A stretch of DNA of 64,000 nucleotides from CAVWQV01 sp963757115 (GTDB lineage Bacteria > Pseudomonadota > Alphaproteobacteria > Acetobacterales > Acetobacteraceae). Shown here piece after piece: positions 10,122 through 20,415 of the stretch. The position numbers were made by a program, and so were the translations under genes. The stretch lies in the NCBI GenBank assembly GCA_963757115.1, contig CAVWQV010000008.1, positions 310,001 through 374,000 of the forward strand. The letters are read 5' to 3'. The first letter of the stretch is position 1; each line of letters opens with the position of its first letter. The notes under the pieces are model-generated. The model did not search any database and was not told where the DNA came from. It was given only the letters and a program-made list of their open reading frames with translations.

Positions 10122-13100
10122 TCAGAACGATCCGCGAAAATAGGACTGGAGCGGCGCGACTTCAAGCGTTCCGGCTTTCAGCGCGGCGATCGCATGCACC
10201 GCCGCGCGCGCACCCGCCATCGTCGTGTAGTGCGGCAAGCCGAGCGTCAGCGCGCTCCGTCGGATGGTGAAGCTGTCGGCGACGGATTGCGGGCCGGAAG
10301 CGGTGTTGATGACCAGTTGCACCTCGCCCGAGCGGATCGCATCGACGCAATGCGGGCGACCTTCCAGTACCTTGTTGACCAGCCTGACGGGCAGCCCCGC
10401 CTCCCGGATGCGCGCAGCGGTGCCGCGGGTGGCCATGATGGCAAACCCCATTTCGGCGAGCCGCCGCGCGAGCGCCGTCAACCCCTTTTTGTCGGCGTCC
10501 TTGATGGACAGGAACACGGTGCCGCTCGCCGGCAACCGCACGCCGGCGCCGAGTTGCGACTTGGCAAACGCGCGCTCGAAGCTTGCATCGAGGCCCATGA
10601 CCTCGCCCGTGGATCGCATTTCCGGGCCGAGGATCGTGTCCACGCCCTCGAAGCGGCTGAACGGGAACACCGCCTCCTTGACCGCGACGTGCGGCGCAAT
10701 GGCCTCGTGGTCGAGATCGAAGCCGCCGAGCTTGGCCCCTGCCATCACCCGGGCGCCGATTTTGGCGACCGGCACGCCGGTCGCCTTTGCCACGAACGGC
10801 ACGGTTCGCGAGGCGCGCGGGTTGACCTCGAGAACGTAGATCGACTCGTCCTTGATCGCGTACTGCACGTTCATCAGACCAATCACCCCGAGCCCCTTGG
10901 CAAGCGCTTCGGTTTCCGCCTTGAGTTCGGTGATCGTTGCAGGCGACAGGGTGTAGGGCGGCAGGGCGCACGCGCTGTCGCCGGAGTGGATGCCCGCCTC
11001 CTCGATGTGCTCCATGACGCCCGCGACATAGACGGTTTGCCCATCGGCAATGCAGTCAACATCGACCTCGATCGCATCGTTGAGGTAGCGGTCGATCAGC
11101 ACCGGGTTATCGCCGGAGACGCGCACGGCTTCGCGCATGTAGCGATGGAGGCCGGCCCGGTCGTAGACGATCTCCATCGCGCGCCCGCCGAGCACGTAGC
11201 TCGGGCGGATCACCACCGGGAAACCAATGCGCTCGGCGATCTGCTCGGCCTCGACCGCCGATCGAGCAATGCCGTTCTCCGGCTGCAACAAGGCAAGCCG
11301 CTGCAGCAGTTGCTGGAAACGCTCCCGGTCCTCCGCGGCGTCGATGGCGTCTGCACTGGTGCCGAGCAAGGGTATCCCGGCCGCCGCCAGCGATTGGGAA
11401 AGCTTGAGCGGCGTCTGCCCGCCATATTGCACGATGCAGCCGAGCAGCGTGCCGCACTCCTGCTCGCGACGGATCAGCGCGATCACGTCCTCGGCGGTGA
11501 GTGGCTCGAAATACAGCCTGTCGGACGTATCATAGTCGGTCGAAACCGTCTCAGGGTTGCAGTTGACCATGATGGTCTCGAAGCCCGCCTCGCGCAGCGC
11601 GTAGGCGGCATGGACGCAGCAATAGTCGAACTCGATTCCCTGGCCGATGCGGTTGGGGCCGCCGCCGAGAATGACGATCTTGTCCCGGTCGGTGGGATCG
11701 GCCTCGCAAACGGGGACGTCGTAGCCGCCCTCGAACGTCGAATACATGTAGGGTGTGGCGGACGCGAACTCGGCGGCACAGGTGTCGATGCGGCGATACA
11801 CCGGACGCACGCCGAGCCGGGCGCGACGCGCGGCGATCGCCTCCTCGGGCTCCCCCGTCAGTTCGGCCAACCGGTGGTCGGAGAAGCCGAGCGCCTTGAG
11901 GCGTCGCAGCGCGCCCGGATCGGTCGGCAGCCCGGTCGCGGCGACCGCCCGCTCGGCTTCGACGATGCGCTCGAGCTGCCGGATGAACCATGGATCGAAC
12001 TTCGAGGCGGCGTGGATGTCCTCGACCGACAAGCCTGCGCGCAAGGCCTGCCCGGCCATCAGGATGCGGTCGGGGCGCGGGGCGGACAGCACCGCGCGGA
12101 ATGCGTCCGCGCCGCCGTCACCGGGCGGTTCAACCTCGTCGAGCCCCGACAGCCCGGTTTCCAGGCTCCGCAAACCCTTCTGCAATGCTTCGGGGAAGCT
12201 CCGGCCGATCGCCATCGCTTCGCCGACCGACTTCATGCTGGTGGTGAGCAAGGCCGGGGTGCCGGGGAACTTCTCGAACGTGAAGCGGGGGATCTTCACC
12301 ACGACGTAGTCGATCGTGGGCTCGAAGCTCGCAGGGGTCGTGCGGGTGATGTCGTTGGCGATCTCGTCCAGCGTGTAGCCGACCGCGAGCTTGGCGGCGA
12401 CCTTGGCGATCGGGAAACCGGTCGCCTTGGAGGCCAGCGCCGAACTGCGTGACACGCGCGGGTTCATCTCGATCACCAGCATGCGCCCGTCGTCCGGATT
12501 GACGGCGAACTGGACATTGGAGCCGCCGGTGTCGACGCCGATCGCGCGGAGGCACGCGATCGAGGCGTCACGCATCCGCTGGTATTCCTTGTCGGTCAGG
12601 GTGAGCGCCGGCGCGACGGTGATGCTGTCGCCGGTATGGACGCCCATCGGATCGACGTTCTCGATCGCGCAGACGATGATGCAGTTGTCCGCCCGGTCGC
12701 GGACCACCTCCATCTGGTACTCCTTCCACCCGAGCACGCTCTTGCTCGACCAGCACCTCCGTGGTGGGCGAGGCATCGAGCCCGCTTGCGACGATGGCCT
12801 CGAACTCCTCGCGGTTGTAGGCGATGCCGCCGCCTGTGCCGCCCAGGGTGAAGGACGGCCGGATCACCGCCGGCAACCCGATCTCGGCCATGGCCACGCG
12901 CGCTTCCGCCATGCTGTGCGCGATCGCGCTGCGCGGGCTTTCGATGCCGACCGCGGCCATTGCGTCGCGGAACTTGAGCCGATCCTCCGCCCGGTCGATC
13001 ACCTCGGCCCGGGCGCCGATCAACTCGACCCCGTGGCGCTCGAGCGCGCCGGAGGCGGCGAGCTTCATCGCCGTGTTAAGCGCGGTCTGGCCGCCCATGG

Positions 13101-13365
13101 TCGGCAAGAGCGCGTCCGGCTTCTCGCGAATGATGATCTTCTCGACCATCTCGGGCGTGACCGGCTCGACATAGGTCGCGTCGGCAAGGCCGGGATCAGT
13201 CATGATGGTGGCCGGGTTAGAGTTGACCAGAACGACGCGGTAGCCCTCCGCCCGTAGTGCCTTGCAGGCCTGCACCCCCGAGTAGTCGAACTCGCAGGCT
13301 TGGCCGATCACGATCGGGCCGGCGCCGATCACGAGGATCGAGCGGATGTCAGTGCGACGGGGCAT
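10122..13365 (-). CDS. carB: carbamoyl-phosphate synthase large subunit (one frameshift)
   Basis: About 1080 residues when one extra base near 12745 is removed, the normal CarB length. The N-terminal part starts MPRRTDIRSILVIGAGPIVIG and contains the first ATP-grasp up to TTEVLVEQ; the next frame resumes at KSVLGWKEYQMEVVRDRA. The two homologous synthetase halves, the oligomerisation region and the C-terminal allosteric domain (VFLSIKDADKKGLTALARRL) are all present. It makes carbamoyl phosphate from ammonia (supplied by CarA), bicarbonate and two ATP for arginine and pyrimidine synthesis. carA is not next to it in this window. Since CarB is normally essential in prototrophs, the break is probably a sequence error. 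Confidence 0.95.
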
Positions 13366-13453
13366 GGTAACTCGCCTGGGAAAGAATTTCCCGTCCTTAG
13401 CAGAAGAGGCGGCGATAAGGGAGAAGCCGCCGGAATTTTCCCGCTCGGTCGAG

Positions 13454-13906
13454 TCAGGCGGCGAGCCTGCCGCGCGCGCTCATGAACGGGCCCTGCGGCT
13501 CCCGCTCGGCCGCGAACCGGCCCAAGCCGATCGGCCCGGGCATGTCCGTGTATATGGCCTCCATGCCGCCCCGGAGACGATACGCCTCGTGCCAGAAGCC
13601 CGCCCCGCTGCCGCCTTTGTTGAACTCGCGCCACCAGGTCCGATGCGGCTCGCTGCGGGTGAAACGCTCCAGGCTGTCGAGGTCGCGCCAATACTGGCGC
13701 ATGCCGATGTGGTTGAGGGCGTAGAACACCGACTCATGCACGAGCAGGCCGTCCGGCTTGTCGCGTGCAACCCCGCCGATCTCGCGCCCTAGGCCCAGCA
13801 GCATGCGGAAGCCGCGCAACCGGGTGACGCGGAAACCGAGATACACCACGACGAGATCCGGCCAAGCGGACAGGTCCACCGACCGTCGCATCACTGTCGC
13901 GTTCAT
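13454..13906 (-). CDS. DUF4188 (monooxygenase-like) family protein
   Basis: 150 residues, intact. The pattern VVVYLGFRVTRLRGFRMLLGLG, HESVFYALNHIGMRQYWRD and GFWHEAYRLRGGMEAIYTDM matches the DUF4188 family, a dimeric ferredoxin-like fold related to small monooxygenases; some relatives are annotated as phenylacetaldoxime dehydratase-like. Its reaction is not established. It sits upstream of carB on the same strand (88 bp) and is divergent from the alpha/beta hydrolase at 14035. Confidence 0.72.
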   Translation of the reverse strand: MNATVMRRSVDLSAWPDLVVVYLGFRVTRLRGFRMLLGLGREIGGVARDKPDGLLVHESVFYALNHIGMRQYWRDLDSLERFTRSEPHRTWWREFNKGGSGAGFWHEAYRLRGGMEAIYTDMPGPIGLGRFAAEREPQGPFMSARGRLAA

Positions 13907-13923
13907 CGCGCAGCTCCCGCAAA

Positions 13924-13938
13924 GTTAACGCTGTTAAC
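13924..13938. promoter_or_regulatory. paired GTTAAC motif in a divergent promoter region
   Basis: GTTAAC-GCT-GTTAAC stands in the 128 bp between the divergent starts at 13906 (minus) and 14035 (plus). Two identical 6-bp palindromes 3 bp apart, in otherwise GC-rich DNA, suggest an operator. It resembles the TTAA half-sites of CtrA boxes, but the spacing (TTAA-N5-TTAA) differs from the usual N7. Role inferred only. Confidence 0.3.
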
Positions 13939-14034
13939 CTAACGCGATCGACGTTGGGTGGGAAGCGGGAGTCGCCGGCCTTTCGCCCGCCGGCATCCTC
14001 CATTAGCTTTTTGGCGCGAGAGAGGGAGCTGGCG

Positions 14035-14801
14035 ATGGCGCGAACCGAGGAGATCGCCGGCGTAAGCCTGGAGATTGAGGCGCGCGGCGACGGGCGGGCG
14101 CTCCTATTTCTCCACGACGGCGAAGGCCTCGCGCCGGAGCGCCCGTGGCTCGACCTACTCGCGCAGCGATACCGCGTCGTGGCGCCAGCGCACCCCGGGT
14201 GGGGGGCTCCAGCCTGCCGGACTGGATGATGGAGGTGGGCGATCTCGCCTATCTCTACCTCGACCTCGCCGACCGACTGGACCTTCATGACGCGATCCTC
14301 GTTGGCGCCGGCTTCGGCGGCTGGATCGCGGCCGAGATGGCGGTGCGCAACACAGCGCGGTTCGCCCGCCTCGTGCTGGCCGACGCGCTCGGCATCAAGA
14401 ACGGCGGCATCACCGACCGCGACATCGCCGACATGCACGCGATCGGGCGCGACGGCTTCCTCGCACTGGCCTGGGCCGACCCGGCCAGGGCTGTCGTTGA
14501 CTACGCCAGCCTGCCGGACGCGGCGCTCGCGGACATCGTGCGCGGCCAGCAAGCCTTCGCTCGGTTCGGCTGGAAACCCTACATGCACAACCCGCGCCTC
14601 AAGCGCTGGCTGCACCGCATCCGCGTGCCCACCCTGCTGCTGTGGGGCGAGCGGGACCGCATCGTATCGCCCGACTACGCGCAGGGCTTCCTCGAGGAAA
14701 TCCCAGAAGCCAGCTTGCGCGTGATCCCCGACGCGGGCCATTTCCCGCACTGGGAGCAGCCCGAAAGCTTCGTCCGCGAGGTTTCCGCCTTCGCCCGCTG
14801 A
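14035..14801 (+). CDS. alpha/beta hydrolase with nucleophile position changed to Gly (one frameshift)
   Basis: About 255 residues. The ATG at 14035 has AGAGGGAG upstream. The frame breaks in a run of six G at 14201-14206 (one base missing): APAHPGWG continues in another frame as SSLPDWMMEVGDLAY. The elbow that normally reads GxSxGG reads VGAGFGGWIAAEM, so the usual Ser is Gly. The later acid region LLLWGERDRIVSP and the His in DAGHFPHWEQPE remain. Either the protein is not a serine hydrolase or it has a binding role. The LLM oxidoreductase starts 31 bp downstream, suggesting an operon. Confidence 0.72.
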
Positions 14802-14832
14802 TGCCCCTTGCTGACGCCAGGAGTTCCGAGCG

Positions 14833-16031
14833 ATGCGCGTCTGGTATTTCTCCGAAATGGCCTACCACCCGGCGTGGGAGGAGGGCTTGCGGCGCGGCAG
14901 CCTGCGCGTGGTGCTGCCCAACGCGCAATCGATCCAGCACGTCGGGCACGGTTTGCTCAACCGCTACCTCGACGAGTTCGCGCTGTGCGACGAGGTGGGC
15001 CTCGACATCATGGTGAACGAGCACCACAGCACCGCGACCTGCCTCACGATCTCGGTGCCGATGGCGCTCGCGATCATTGCGCGGGAAACCAAGCGCGCGC
15101 GCCTGCTATCGCTCGGCACACCGATCGCCAACCGGCCGGACCCGGTGCGCGTCGCCGAGGAGATGGCCTGGCTCGACGTGCTTTCGGGCGGGCGGCTGGA
15201 GATGGGGCTGGTCAAGGGTGCCCCGTACGAGATCGCGCCGGCCAACAGCAACCCGGCCACCTTGATGCGCCGCTACTGGGAGGCGCACGACCTCATCATC
15301 AAGGCGCTGACCACGCGCGACGGCCCGTTCAACTGGGAAGGCGAGTTCTTCCACTATCGCAACGTCAACATCTGGCCGGTGCCGATCCAGCAACCGACGC
15401 CGCCCGTGTGGATGACCGGGCTGTCGGCCGAAACGGGCCGTCTGGCGGCCGAGCGCGGCCACGTGGTCGGCACGTTGCTGTCGGGCGGGATCGCCAAGCC
15501 GATGTTCGATGCCTACCGCAATCGCGCAGCGGAGCTCGGTTGGACCGCGGGTCCGGATCGGCTGGCTTATGCCGCGATCATCGGCGTTGGGCATACGCGG
15601 GAGGAGGGACGGCGGCGTGCCGATCTGGTGGCGGACTATGTGCGCACTCGCCCGTTGTGGCCGAGCCGTTCACCAACCCGCCGGGCTATAACTCGGTCGC
15701 CGCCAACGTGGCGTTACTGAAGGCCGGAGGCGGCAAGAACCGTTTCGTCGGGGACGACGCGAGCAACGATCGCACCAAGGCCTCGCTCGACGATTTCATG
15801 CGGAGCGATACGGTGTTCGCCGGGACGCCCGACGACGTTTACGCGCAGATCAAGGATTTCAACGACCGGATGGGCGGGATCGGGCACATCCTGTTCTTCG
15901 GCCAGGGCGGCCATCTCGACCACCGGGACACGGTGGAAAACATCACCTTGTTCGCCCGGGAAGTGCTGCCGCGCGTGCGGGAGCTGTCGCCCGATACGAT
16001 CACGCGCCCGAGGGCGATTGCTGCTGAGTAG
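14833..16031 (+). CDS. LLM-class flavin-dependent oxidoreductase (one frameshift)
   Basis: About 400 residues. ATG 14833 (MRVWYFSEMAYHPAW); one base appears missing near 15660, joining VADYVRTRP to VVAEPFTNPPGYNSVAANV. LLM features: EVGLDIMVNEHHSTATC near residue 57, SGGRLEMGLVKGAPYEI, and the C-terminal GTPDDVYAQIKDFNDRMGG. This longer subgroup (near 400 residues, MVNEHH motif) is common near alpha/beta hydrolases in environmental proteobacteria. Its 3' end overlaps the convergent hydrolase at 16000-16799 by 32 bp. Substrate unknown. Confidence 0.82.
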
Positions 16032-16799
16032 CCGCCCCGACCCCGGGTAACCCGGCCAGAAAATCAATCACCGCGCCGTTGAAAGCGCCTGGCTGGTGCA
16101 GGTTGGCGGCGTGGCCCGCGCCCGGGATCACCACCTTCGTCGCGCCCGGTATCTTGGCTGCCATGTAGTCCGTGGCGGCGAGGAAGTTCTTGTCCTCGGC
16201 GCCGACCAGCACCAGCGTCGGCACCGCGATATTCGGCAGTGAGCGGATCAGATGGTCGTCCTGTTGCGTCAGCATGCCGCGCGCCGCGCGCGCCAGGCCG
16301 TCGGCCGAGCGGTGCTCGCCAAGGCGCACCTCGTCGCTCCGGTTCAGTGCGGCAAGCCCCTCCGTTTGAAGGCGCTCGGCTTGCCGTAGTGACCGCTCGT
16401 TCCAGGCCTGCCGGGCTTCGGGATTGCGGAAGCCGGGGCCGGTGTCGAACAGCATGAGCGCTCGCACCATCTGCGGGTAGACGGCGTGAAAGCCGAGCGA
16501 CATCACCCCGCCGAGCGACAATCCACCGATCACCGCGCGCTGCACCCCGCAGGCCCGGAGAATGGCGGCCATGTCGTCCACCGTGTGCCGCTCGGAATAG
16601 AGCGAAGGTCGTCCGGGTAGTCCGATCGTCCGTGCCCACGCATATCCCAGGTGATCACCTGATAGTGCGGGGCCAATGCTTCGACCTGGTCGTCCCACAT
16701 CCCCGCGGTGGCGCTGAATCCGTGGCTCAGCAGCACGGGATCGCCGCCGCCATGCACCTCGTAGTGGATGCGAACGCCGTCACGCTCGAGATGGGGCAT
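16000..16799 (-). CDS. alpha/beta hydrolase, enol-lactonase-like (one frameshift)
   Basis: About 266 residues. The start codon at 16799 overlaps the sirtuin stop in a TGATG arrangement, which implies translational coupling. One base appears missing near 16605: WDMRGHGRSDYPDD continues as SLYSERHTVDDMAAIL. Motifs: LLSHGFSATAGMW (oxyanion), nucleophile IGGLSLGGVM, acid LVGAEDKNFLA and His GAGHAANLHQPGAFN. The pattern resembles 3-oxoadipate enol-lactonase relatives, but no catechol pathway gene is adjacent, so the substrate remains open. Confidence 0.78.
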
Positions 16800-17551
16800 C
16801 AGTTCACTCCGACCGCACCGCCGAACGCATCGCCGATCTCCCGGTGCAGCACGAGATCGGCGATGCGGTCGAGGCCCGTGGGCTCGCGGTTGATGATGAC
16901 GAGCGTGGCCCCGTTGCGCTTGGCCACCTCAGGGAACGCCGCCGCGGGATAAACGACGAGCGAGGACCCGAGCACCACGAACAGGTCGGCCGCCATCGTT
17001 TCCCGGTGCGCGCGCTGCATCGCCGCCTCCGGCATCGACTGGCCGAACGAGATGGTCGCCGTCTTGACCGGGCCGAGACACCGAGAGCAGTCCGGCGGCT
17101 CCCCATCCCGCTCGAACTGCGCGCGAATGTCGTCGATCTCGTAACGCGCGGCGCAATCGAGGCACGTGGCGTACGTGGCATTGCCGTGCAGCTCGATCAC
17201 CTTGTCGGCCGGGACACCGGATGCCTGATGCAGCCCGTCGATGTTCTGCGTGATGACAGATGAAACCAATCCCCGATCGACGAGGTGGGCAACGGCCCGG
17301 TGGCCGCGATTGGGGCCGGCCGCGCGCAGCGTCTTGTCGGTTTCGAACTTGCGTCGCCAGGCTTCGCGCCGCGTCTCCCTGGAGGCGAGGAAGTCGCCGA
17401 AGTCGATCGGCGCCATCCGCGTCCAGATCCCGCCGGGGCTGCGAAAATCGGGGATGCCGGATTCCGTGCTGATCCCGGCTCCCGTGAATACGACGCCGCG
17501 CCGCGCCGCAGCGAGCAACTCCCGCAGGACCGCAAGATCGCGCTCCCCCAT
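16799..17551 (-). CDS. NAD-dependent protein deacylase (sirtuin, SIR2 family)
   Basis: 250 residues from the ATG at 17551 (MGERDLAVLRELLAAARRG); the frame is open upstream but sequence there is Arg-rich and not family-like. The Rossmann motif GAGISTESGIPDFRSPGGIW, catalytic QNIDGLH and ELHGN, and a zinc site of four cysteines (CLDC and CSRC) are all present. The phosphate-contact segment is VVLGSSLVVYPAAAFP. Sirtuins remove acetyl or longer acyl groups from lysine using NAD, giving O-acyl-ADP-ribose. The TGATG junction with the downstream hydrolase suggests the pair is made together. Intact. Confidence 0.92.
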   Translation of the reverse strand: MGERDLAVLRELLAAARRGVVFTGAGISTESGIPDFRSPGGIWTRMAPIDFGDFLASRETRREAWRRKFETDKTLRAAGPNRGHRAVAHLVDRGLVSSVITQNIDGLHQASGVPADKVIELHGNATYATCLDCAARYEIDDIRAQFERDGEPPDCSRCLGPVKTATISFGQSMPEAAMQRAHRETMAADLFVVLGSSLVVYPAAAFPEVAKRNGATLVIINREPTGLDRIADLVLHREIGDAFGGAVGVN

Positions 17552-17656
17552 GCATCCTCTCCGCCTGCTCGCGCACGAAACCCGGCCGCGCTCCGGCCGC
17601 CCGCCCGGCCGCGTCTTGTGAGTGGCGCGCCGCCCCAGGTCCGGCATGATGCCGGC

Positions 17657-18199
17657 GTGGCACTAATCCTTCAACAGACGCGGCAGACGCGGCCGGGCAG
17701 GCGGGCGGCGATCGTCATCTTCGGTGCGGCGGTGCGGCCGGATGGCTCGGCCAGCATGACGTTGCGGCGGCGCGTGCAGGCCGCCGCCGTGTGGGGCCGT
17801 CGTCTGCCCGTCGAGCCGCTGTTCGTTCCAACGGGCGGTGTCGGCCGCTACGGCCCGTCCGAGGCGTCGGTCATGGCGGAATTGCTGCGCGAACTCGGCA
17901 TACCGGACGGACGCATTCTCCTAGAGGAAACCGGCCGCAACACGCTCTCCTCCGTTCGCGCCGTCGCGGCGCTGCTGCGCGACCGCCCGCACGCGGGGCC
18001 GGTTTACGCCGCCACTTCCGCATACCATCTCACGCGTTGCGTGCTGCTGCTGCGCTTGGCCGGCGTGCCGGCGCGGCCCTCCCGGCCACCGCCGTTTCCC
18101 GCCGGACACGATTTCCGTACGCGTTGGTACTGGCGGCTGCGGGAGATGGCCGCGCTGCCCATCGATGTGGCGTTGATGCTGGCGCGGCCGCGGCCATGA
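17657..18199 (+). CDS. YdcF/SanA-type DUF218 protein
   Basis: 180 residues if the GTG at 17657 is used; no in-frame ATG is closer. Family motifs are AIVIFGAAVRPDGSAS, FVPTGGVGRYGPSEASVM, LLEETGRNTLSSVR and YAATSAYHLTRCVLLL, with the conserved acidic, Asn/Thr and His positions of DUF218. Relatives (YdcF, SanA, ElyC) are linked to envelope maintenance or S-adenosylmethionine binding, but the reaction is undefined. No N-terminal membrane segment precedes the domain with this start, unlike SanA. It is divergent from the sirtuin (105 bp). Confidence 0.75.
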   Translation: MALILQQTRQTRPGRRAAIVIFGAAVRPDGSASMTLRRRVQAAAVWGRRLPVEPLFVPTGGVGRYGPSEASVMAELLRELGIPDGRILLEETGRNTLSSVRAVAALLRDRPHAGPVYAATSAYHLTRCVLLLRLAGVPARPSRPPPFPAGHDFRTRWYWRLREMAALPIDVALMLARPRP

Positions 18200-18372
18200 C
18201 CGGCGAGCACGCGGTCGCGGCGCACACCTTTTATTAACCGATACCAGGGGAGGCTGTGCGCGCGCTTCCCGTGAAGCGTCCTTTTGACCAAGTGCCTCCA
18301 AAAAACGCCGCGGTCCGCTGCCGCGGTGCAGCCGAATTCGGCGCTAATGGCGGGGCCATTGAGGGAGGTGAC

Positions 18373-20361
18373 GTGCAGTTGTTGTTGAGCGATCTGTTCA
18401 GTCCGCAATTGTCGCCGCACGGGTTCTGCCTCCCATGGTCGCCGGTTCTCCTCTGGCTGGTCGTCTCGGCCGATGGCGTGATCGGATTCGCCTACCTTGC
18501 CATCGCTGCCGCATTGGCCGCCTTCCTGTGGCGACGCAGCGATCTCGCGCTGAGCGTCGCCATGTGGATGTTCGCCATCTTCATTATGAGCTGTGGTGTC
18601 GCGCATCTATTCGACATCGTGACATTGTGGATACCGGTGTACGGGCTGCAGGGTTTGGTCAAGTTGAGCACGGCTTCCGTTTCGCTCCTGACCGCGATCA
18701 TGCTGTGGCAACATATGCCGGGCCTGATCGCCATGCCGACCCCGGCCGAGCTTCGCCGTGTCAACGTGACCTTGCATACGGTTCGCGAGCGCCAGGAGCG
18801 CACGGAGGAGGCTTTGCGGGACAGCGAGCGCCGCTATCAACTGCTGGTCGACGGGGTGAACGACCACGCATTGATCATGCTTGATGCGCGCGGCCACATT
18901 ACCAACTGGAATCGCGGTGCTGCACGCATCTACGACTACGCCGCCGACCAGATCGTGGGCCAGCACTTCTCTAACTTCTACGCGGACGAGGATCGCGCGT
19001 CAGGTGGGCCGGAAAGAGCGCTGGCGACCGCCGAGGGCGGAGGGCAATTCGCGCAGGAAAGTTGGCGCGTGCGCCGCGACGGCTCGCGCTTCCGCGCCGC
19101 CGTCGTGATCGAACCGGTCCGCGACGAGGGCGGGCGGCTGCTCGGCTTCGCCAAGATCACCCACGACATCACCGACAAGTGGAAGGCGGCCGAGGCGATT
19201 GAGCAAAGCCGTGTGGCTCTTGCCCAGGCGCAAAAGATGGAAGCGGTGGGCCTGCTGACGGGCGGCATCGCGCACGACTTCAACAATCTTCTCACCGCCG
19301 TGCTCGGCAGCCTTGATCTGATCGAGCGCCGGGGACCGCTGAACCCGAGCGCCGCCCGCGTGCTGGCGACCGCGCGCCAGGCGGCGGAGCGCGGCGCGGA
19401 ACTGACCAGCCGGCTGCTCGCCTTCGGACGACGTCAAGCGCTGTCACCCAAGCCGTTGGACGCCAACCGCCTTGTCGGGGAGTTTTCAGACCTGCTGCGC
19501 CGGACACTGGGCGAGCGCATCACGTTCGAAATACGGTCCAAGCCGGGGCTTTGGACAACATTCGCCGATCAGAACCAGCTTGAAAGTGCGCTGCTCAACC
19601 TTGCCGTCAACGCGCGGGACGCCATGCCGGACGGCGGCCGCCTCACCATCGAGACCGGCAACGCGACGCTCGACCCGCAATACGCGGCGCGCGAGCGCGA
19701 CGTCGAACCGGGCGACTACGTTACCATAGCTATGCGGGACACCGGCTGCGGCATGACACCGGACGTGTTGGAGCGCGCGTTCGATCCCTTTTTCACGACG
19801 AAAGCCGAGGGCCACGGCACCGGCCTAGGGCTCAGCCAGGTGTTCGGCTTCATCAAGCAATCGGGCGGTCACGTCGCTATCCAGTCTGAGCCCGGAGAGG
19901 GCACATCCATCACCTTCTACCTGCCCCGACACGAGGCGGCGGCTCCGTCGGAGGCCGCGGCAACGCCTGCTCCGGCGCTTCCTGTCGCCCGGGGCGAGAC
20001 GGTGCTTGTTGTCGAGGACAACGGCGACGTGCGGCACTACGCCGGCGAGGTCATGGCCGAGCTTGGCTTCAACGTGCTGACTGCGCCCGACGCTCCAACC
20101 GCACTGCAGGTGCTCGACAGCCATCCCGAAATCGCGCTCCTGTTCAGCGACATTGGACTGCCCGGGCTCAACGGCCGGGAACTCGCCCAGGAAGCGAGGC
20201 GCCGATATCCGACGCTCAGGCTGCTGCTGACCACCGGCTATTCGCGCGACACTATCATCCGCCAGGGCCTCGCTACGGACGGCATCGCAATGACACCAAA
20301 GCCGTTCACCTATGACAGCCTGGCCGGCAAGCTCCGCGAGGTGATGAGCGCGCCGGCCTAG
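18373..20361 (+). CDS. hybrid sensor kinase with ethylene-receptor-type membrane domain
   Basis: 662 residues from GTG 18373 (GGGAGG upstream). Order: three-helix membrane domain (about 20-120), coiled segment, PAS (about 150-275), HisKA with GGIAHDFNNLL (phosphorylatable His301), HATPase (N box NLAVNARDAMPDGG, DTGCGM, FDPFFTTK, GTGLGLS), then receiver (VLVVEDN, Asp593 in LFSDIGLPG, MTPKPF). The membrane domain aligns with plant ETR1: Asp34, Tyr41, Ile71, Cys74 and His78 equal ETR1 Asp25, Tyr32, Ile62, Cys65 and His69 at one constant offset of nine. Cys65 and His69 bind the Cu(I) cofactor in ETR1. Ethylene or another copper-binding ligand may be sensed; the output is unknown because no separate response regulator is adjacent. 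Intact. Confidence 0.88.
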   Translation: MQLLLSDLFSPQLSPHGFCLPWSPVLLWLVVSADGVIGFAYLAIAAALAAFLWRRSDLALSVAMWMFAIFIMSCGVAHLFDIVTLWIPVYGLQGLVKLSTASVSLLTAIMLWQHMPGLIAMPTPAELRRVNVTLHTVRERQERTEEALRDSERRYQLLVDGVNDHALIMLDARGHITNWNRGAARIYDYAADQIVGQHFSNFYADEDRASGGPERALATAEGGGQFAQESWRVRRDGSRFRAAVVIEPVRDEGGRLLGFAKITHDITDKWKAAEAIEQSRVALAQAQKMEAVGLLTGGIAHDFNNLLTAVLGSLDLIERRGPLNPSAARVLATARQAAERGAELTSRLLAFGRRQALSPKPLDANRLVGEFSDLLRRTLGERITFEIRSKPGLWTTFADQNQLESALLNLAVNARDAMPDGGRLTIETGNATLDPQYAARERDVEPGDYVTIAMRDTGCGMTPDVLERAFDPFFTTKAEGHGTGLGLSQVFGFIKQSGGHVAIQSEPGEGTSITFYLPRHEAAAPSEAAATPAPALPVARGETVLVVEDNGDVRHYAGEVMAELGFNVLTAPDAPTALQVLDSHPEIALLFSDIGLPGLNGRELAQEARRRYPTLRLLLTTGYSRDTIIRQGLATDGIAMTPKPFTYDSLAGKLREVMSAPA

Positions 20362-20415
20362 AGATGAGAACCGGCGCGCGAGCGATCCGATGGCAGAACG
20401 ATCGAGTAATCGATC

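Noticed and set aside
10194..12452. 752-codon plus-strand frame opposite carB
   Set aside because: Antisense to strongly conserved CarB, no recognisable domain, composition typical of a GC shadow.
18309..18330. CCGCGG hairpin with a T run on the minus strand
   Set aside because: It would terminate minus-strand transcription, but no minus-strand gene ends there; left as possible antisense stop only.
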